The translations under genes were made by a program, and so were the position numbers. Shown here piece after piece: positions 4,385 to 5,122 of a stretch of 5,122 nt of DNA. Positions within the stretch are counted from its first letter, which is position 1. The number at the start of each line of letters is the position of its first letter. Source of the stretch: Bacteroidales bacterium (lineage in GTDB: Bacteria; Bacteroidota; Bacteroidia; Bacteroidales; UBA7960); assembly GCA_003555385.1 (NCBI GenBank), contig PWHO01000155.1, forward strand, positions 1 to 5,122, written 5' to 3'. Below the pieces are notes generated by a model, which saw nothing but the letters and a program-made list of their open reading frames with translations, did not search any database and was not told where the DNA came from.

Positions 4385-5122
4385 CTAATTCTTAATGCAG
4401 CGCACAGAACTTCCATGCGCACGGTTACGGGTTGTTATGGAGGCACCAGCACCACTGTCGAAGAGCAGTAACCGTGATTGGCTATTATGCACGGTACTTG
4501 ACCAATAGGACCCAGTGTCTCCTGCACTGTAGACCTCCCCATTGCCGTAGTTGCGTTGGCCCGCCACTGGCAATTTAAGCGGAGAGTCAAAGGCCCCGGC
4601 ACTACTGTTGGTGTCCCAGCTTGCGCGTTCAGCGTCCAATTCAGCTTCTGTAGGCAGGCGATAACCAAGCGGACATGGATTATTAATCCCGTTCACCCCT
4701 TGCCACAGGTCGAAATTTTCCGAGCTGCGCCAATCATGGGGGTCCGCAGATGCCTCAATAAACATCCCATGCCCGGGCGTATCTGTTATGCTTAGCGTAG
4801 ATGTTTTGGGCGTTACATCACCGTCTGTTGAACTAGTCCACGTTACTACCTGGTGTCCGTCAGCAGCCCGGCCCCATTGGTACAGGTCGCCGTAGGCATC
4901 TGGGTCGTCGCTGTCGGTTGCAGGACGGCTGGCGCCCAGGTTGCGGTCCATCCAGGTTCTGCCGGTTACAGGGTTGGTGACATCCACCACCTCGGTTTCG
5001 GTATCTCTTGGCCAGTCTGTAAGCGTAATTTTTATACGGGTATTTTCGGCATACACAGTGCCGTAAGTCTGCCGACCGTCCCAAACAAGCTGAATGCCCG
5101 TGTCGGGGGCTACGGATAATGA
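4385..5122 (-). CDS. FISUMP-domain protein, N-terminus beyond the right edge (partial)
   Basis: The visible 245 codons stay open to the right edge, so the start lies outside the window; the GTG at 5056 is internal. The first residues (VAPDTGIQLVWDGRQTY, then RIKITLTDW) form a beta module matching the GIVWDGRISY region of the plus-strand FISUMP gene. The FISUMP domain follows: VTNPVTGRTWMDRNLGASR, YGDLYQWGRAADGHQ, NPCPLGYRLPTEAELDAE, LPVAGQRN, YWSSTV, and the terminal SSVRCIKN before TAG (4387-4385). This subtype (WMDRNLGA, YQWGR) differs from the WMAENL, YNWYAV subtype of the other gene, so the two are paralogues but not a recent duplication. The usual GF before SVRC is GS here. No C-terminal sorting signal is present. 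The thioredoxin remnant lies downstream on the same strand after a gap of about 46 bases. A surface or extracellular role is inferred; the ligand is unknown. Confidence 0.88.
   Translation of the reverse strand, partial: SLSVAPDTGIQLVWDGRQTYGTVYAENTRIKITLTDWPRDTETEVVDVTNPVTGRTWMDRNLGASRPATDSDDPDAYGDLYQWGRAADGHQVVTWTSSTDGDVTPKTSTLSITDTPGHGMFIEASADPHDWRSSENFDLWQGVNGINNPCPLGYRLPTEAELDAERASWDTNSSAGAFDSPLKLPVAGQRNYGNGEVYSAGDTGSYWSSTVHNSQSRLLLFDSGAGASITTRNRAHGSSVRCIKN

Noticed and set aside
4860..5119. Open frames overlapping the right-edge FISUMP gene in other frames
   Set aside because: They overlap conserved FISUMP motifs and encode low-complexity or cysteine- and arginine-rich sequence typical of shadow frames.
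1..5122. Template repeat or reverse transcriptase for the suspected variable region
   Set aside because: I looked on both strands for near-copies of the GFWWSATE and GFSVRC coding stretches and for polymerase motifs and found none; if they exist, they lie outside the window.

Overview
The window looks like a piece of a Bacteroidota (or close FCB-group) chromosome. Three things point there. The protein families fit: two Fibrobacter-succinogenes-major-paralogous-domain (FISUMP) proteins, a KP-43-like subtilase and a TlpA-like thioredoxin remnant. Two promoter candidates fit the Bacteroidota pattern TTTG/TTG - about 20 bp - TAnnTTTG. Start sites lack obvious Shine-Dalgarno sequences. The genus cannot be told from the sequence. 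Almost every product carries an export signal, so this is a cell-envelope or secretion neighbourhood, not a metabolic operon.

Layout. At the far left a few codons may be the end of a plus-strand gene (weak). Positions 78-1904 (minus) encode a complete secreted subtilisin-like protease: signal peptide, propeptide, full catalytic triad, jelly-roll domain, and a C-terminal IPLS + membrane helix + basic tail that resembles an IPTL-CTERM sorting signal. Its upstream region holds a good promoter, a perfect 18-bp palindrome just upstream of the -33 box, and a dyad at the predicted mRNA 5' end. Positions 2120-2500 (minus) hold an NTF2/SnoaL-like secreted protein that ends early, probably through a one-base indel in a G run. 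Diverging from it, 2613-2810 (plus) encodes a 65-residue protein that is little more than a signal peptide followed by a VPLS + helix + RRRR tail, a match to the protease C-terminus. Positions 2880-3944 (plus) encode a complete secreted FISUMP protein whose C-terminal coding region is much more GC-rich than its start and shows a pattern that could be a diversity-generating-retroelement variable region. Positions 3931-4338 (minus) hold a decayed TlpA-like thioredoxin with its first active-site Cys changed to Arg. From 4385 to the right edge (minus) is a second, different FISUMP protein, cut off at its N-terminus by the window.

How the genes might work together. The strongest link is the shared PLSxxALxL + helix + basic tail of the protease and the 65-residue protein, which suggests both are handled by the same membrane sorting enzyme, encoded elsewhere. 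The two FISUMP proteins share a VWDGR-containing beta module before the FISUMP domain, and probably act at the cell surface. The truncated NTF2-like gene and the thioredoxin remnant show that this region is undergoing gene decay. No RNA genes, insertion sequence, CRISPR array, reverse transcriptase or template repeat was seen in the window.
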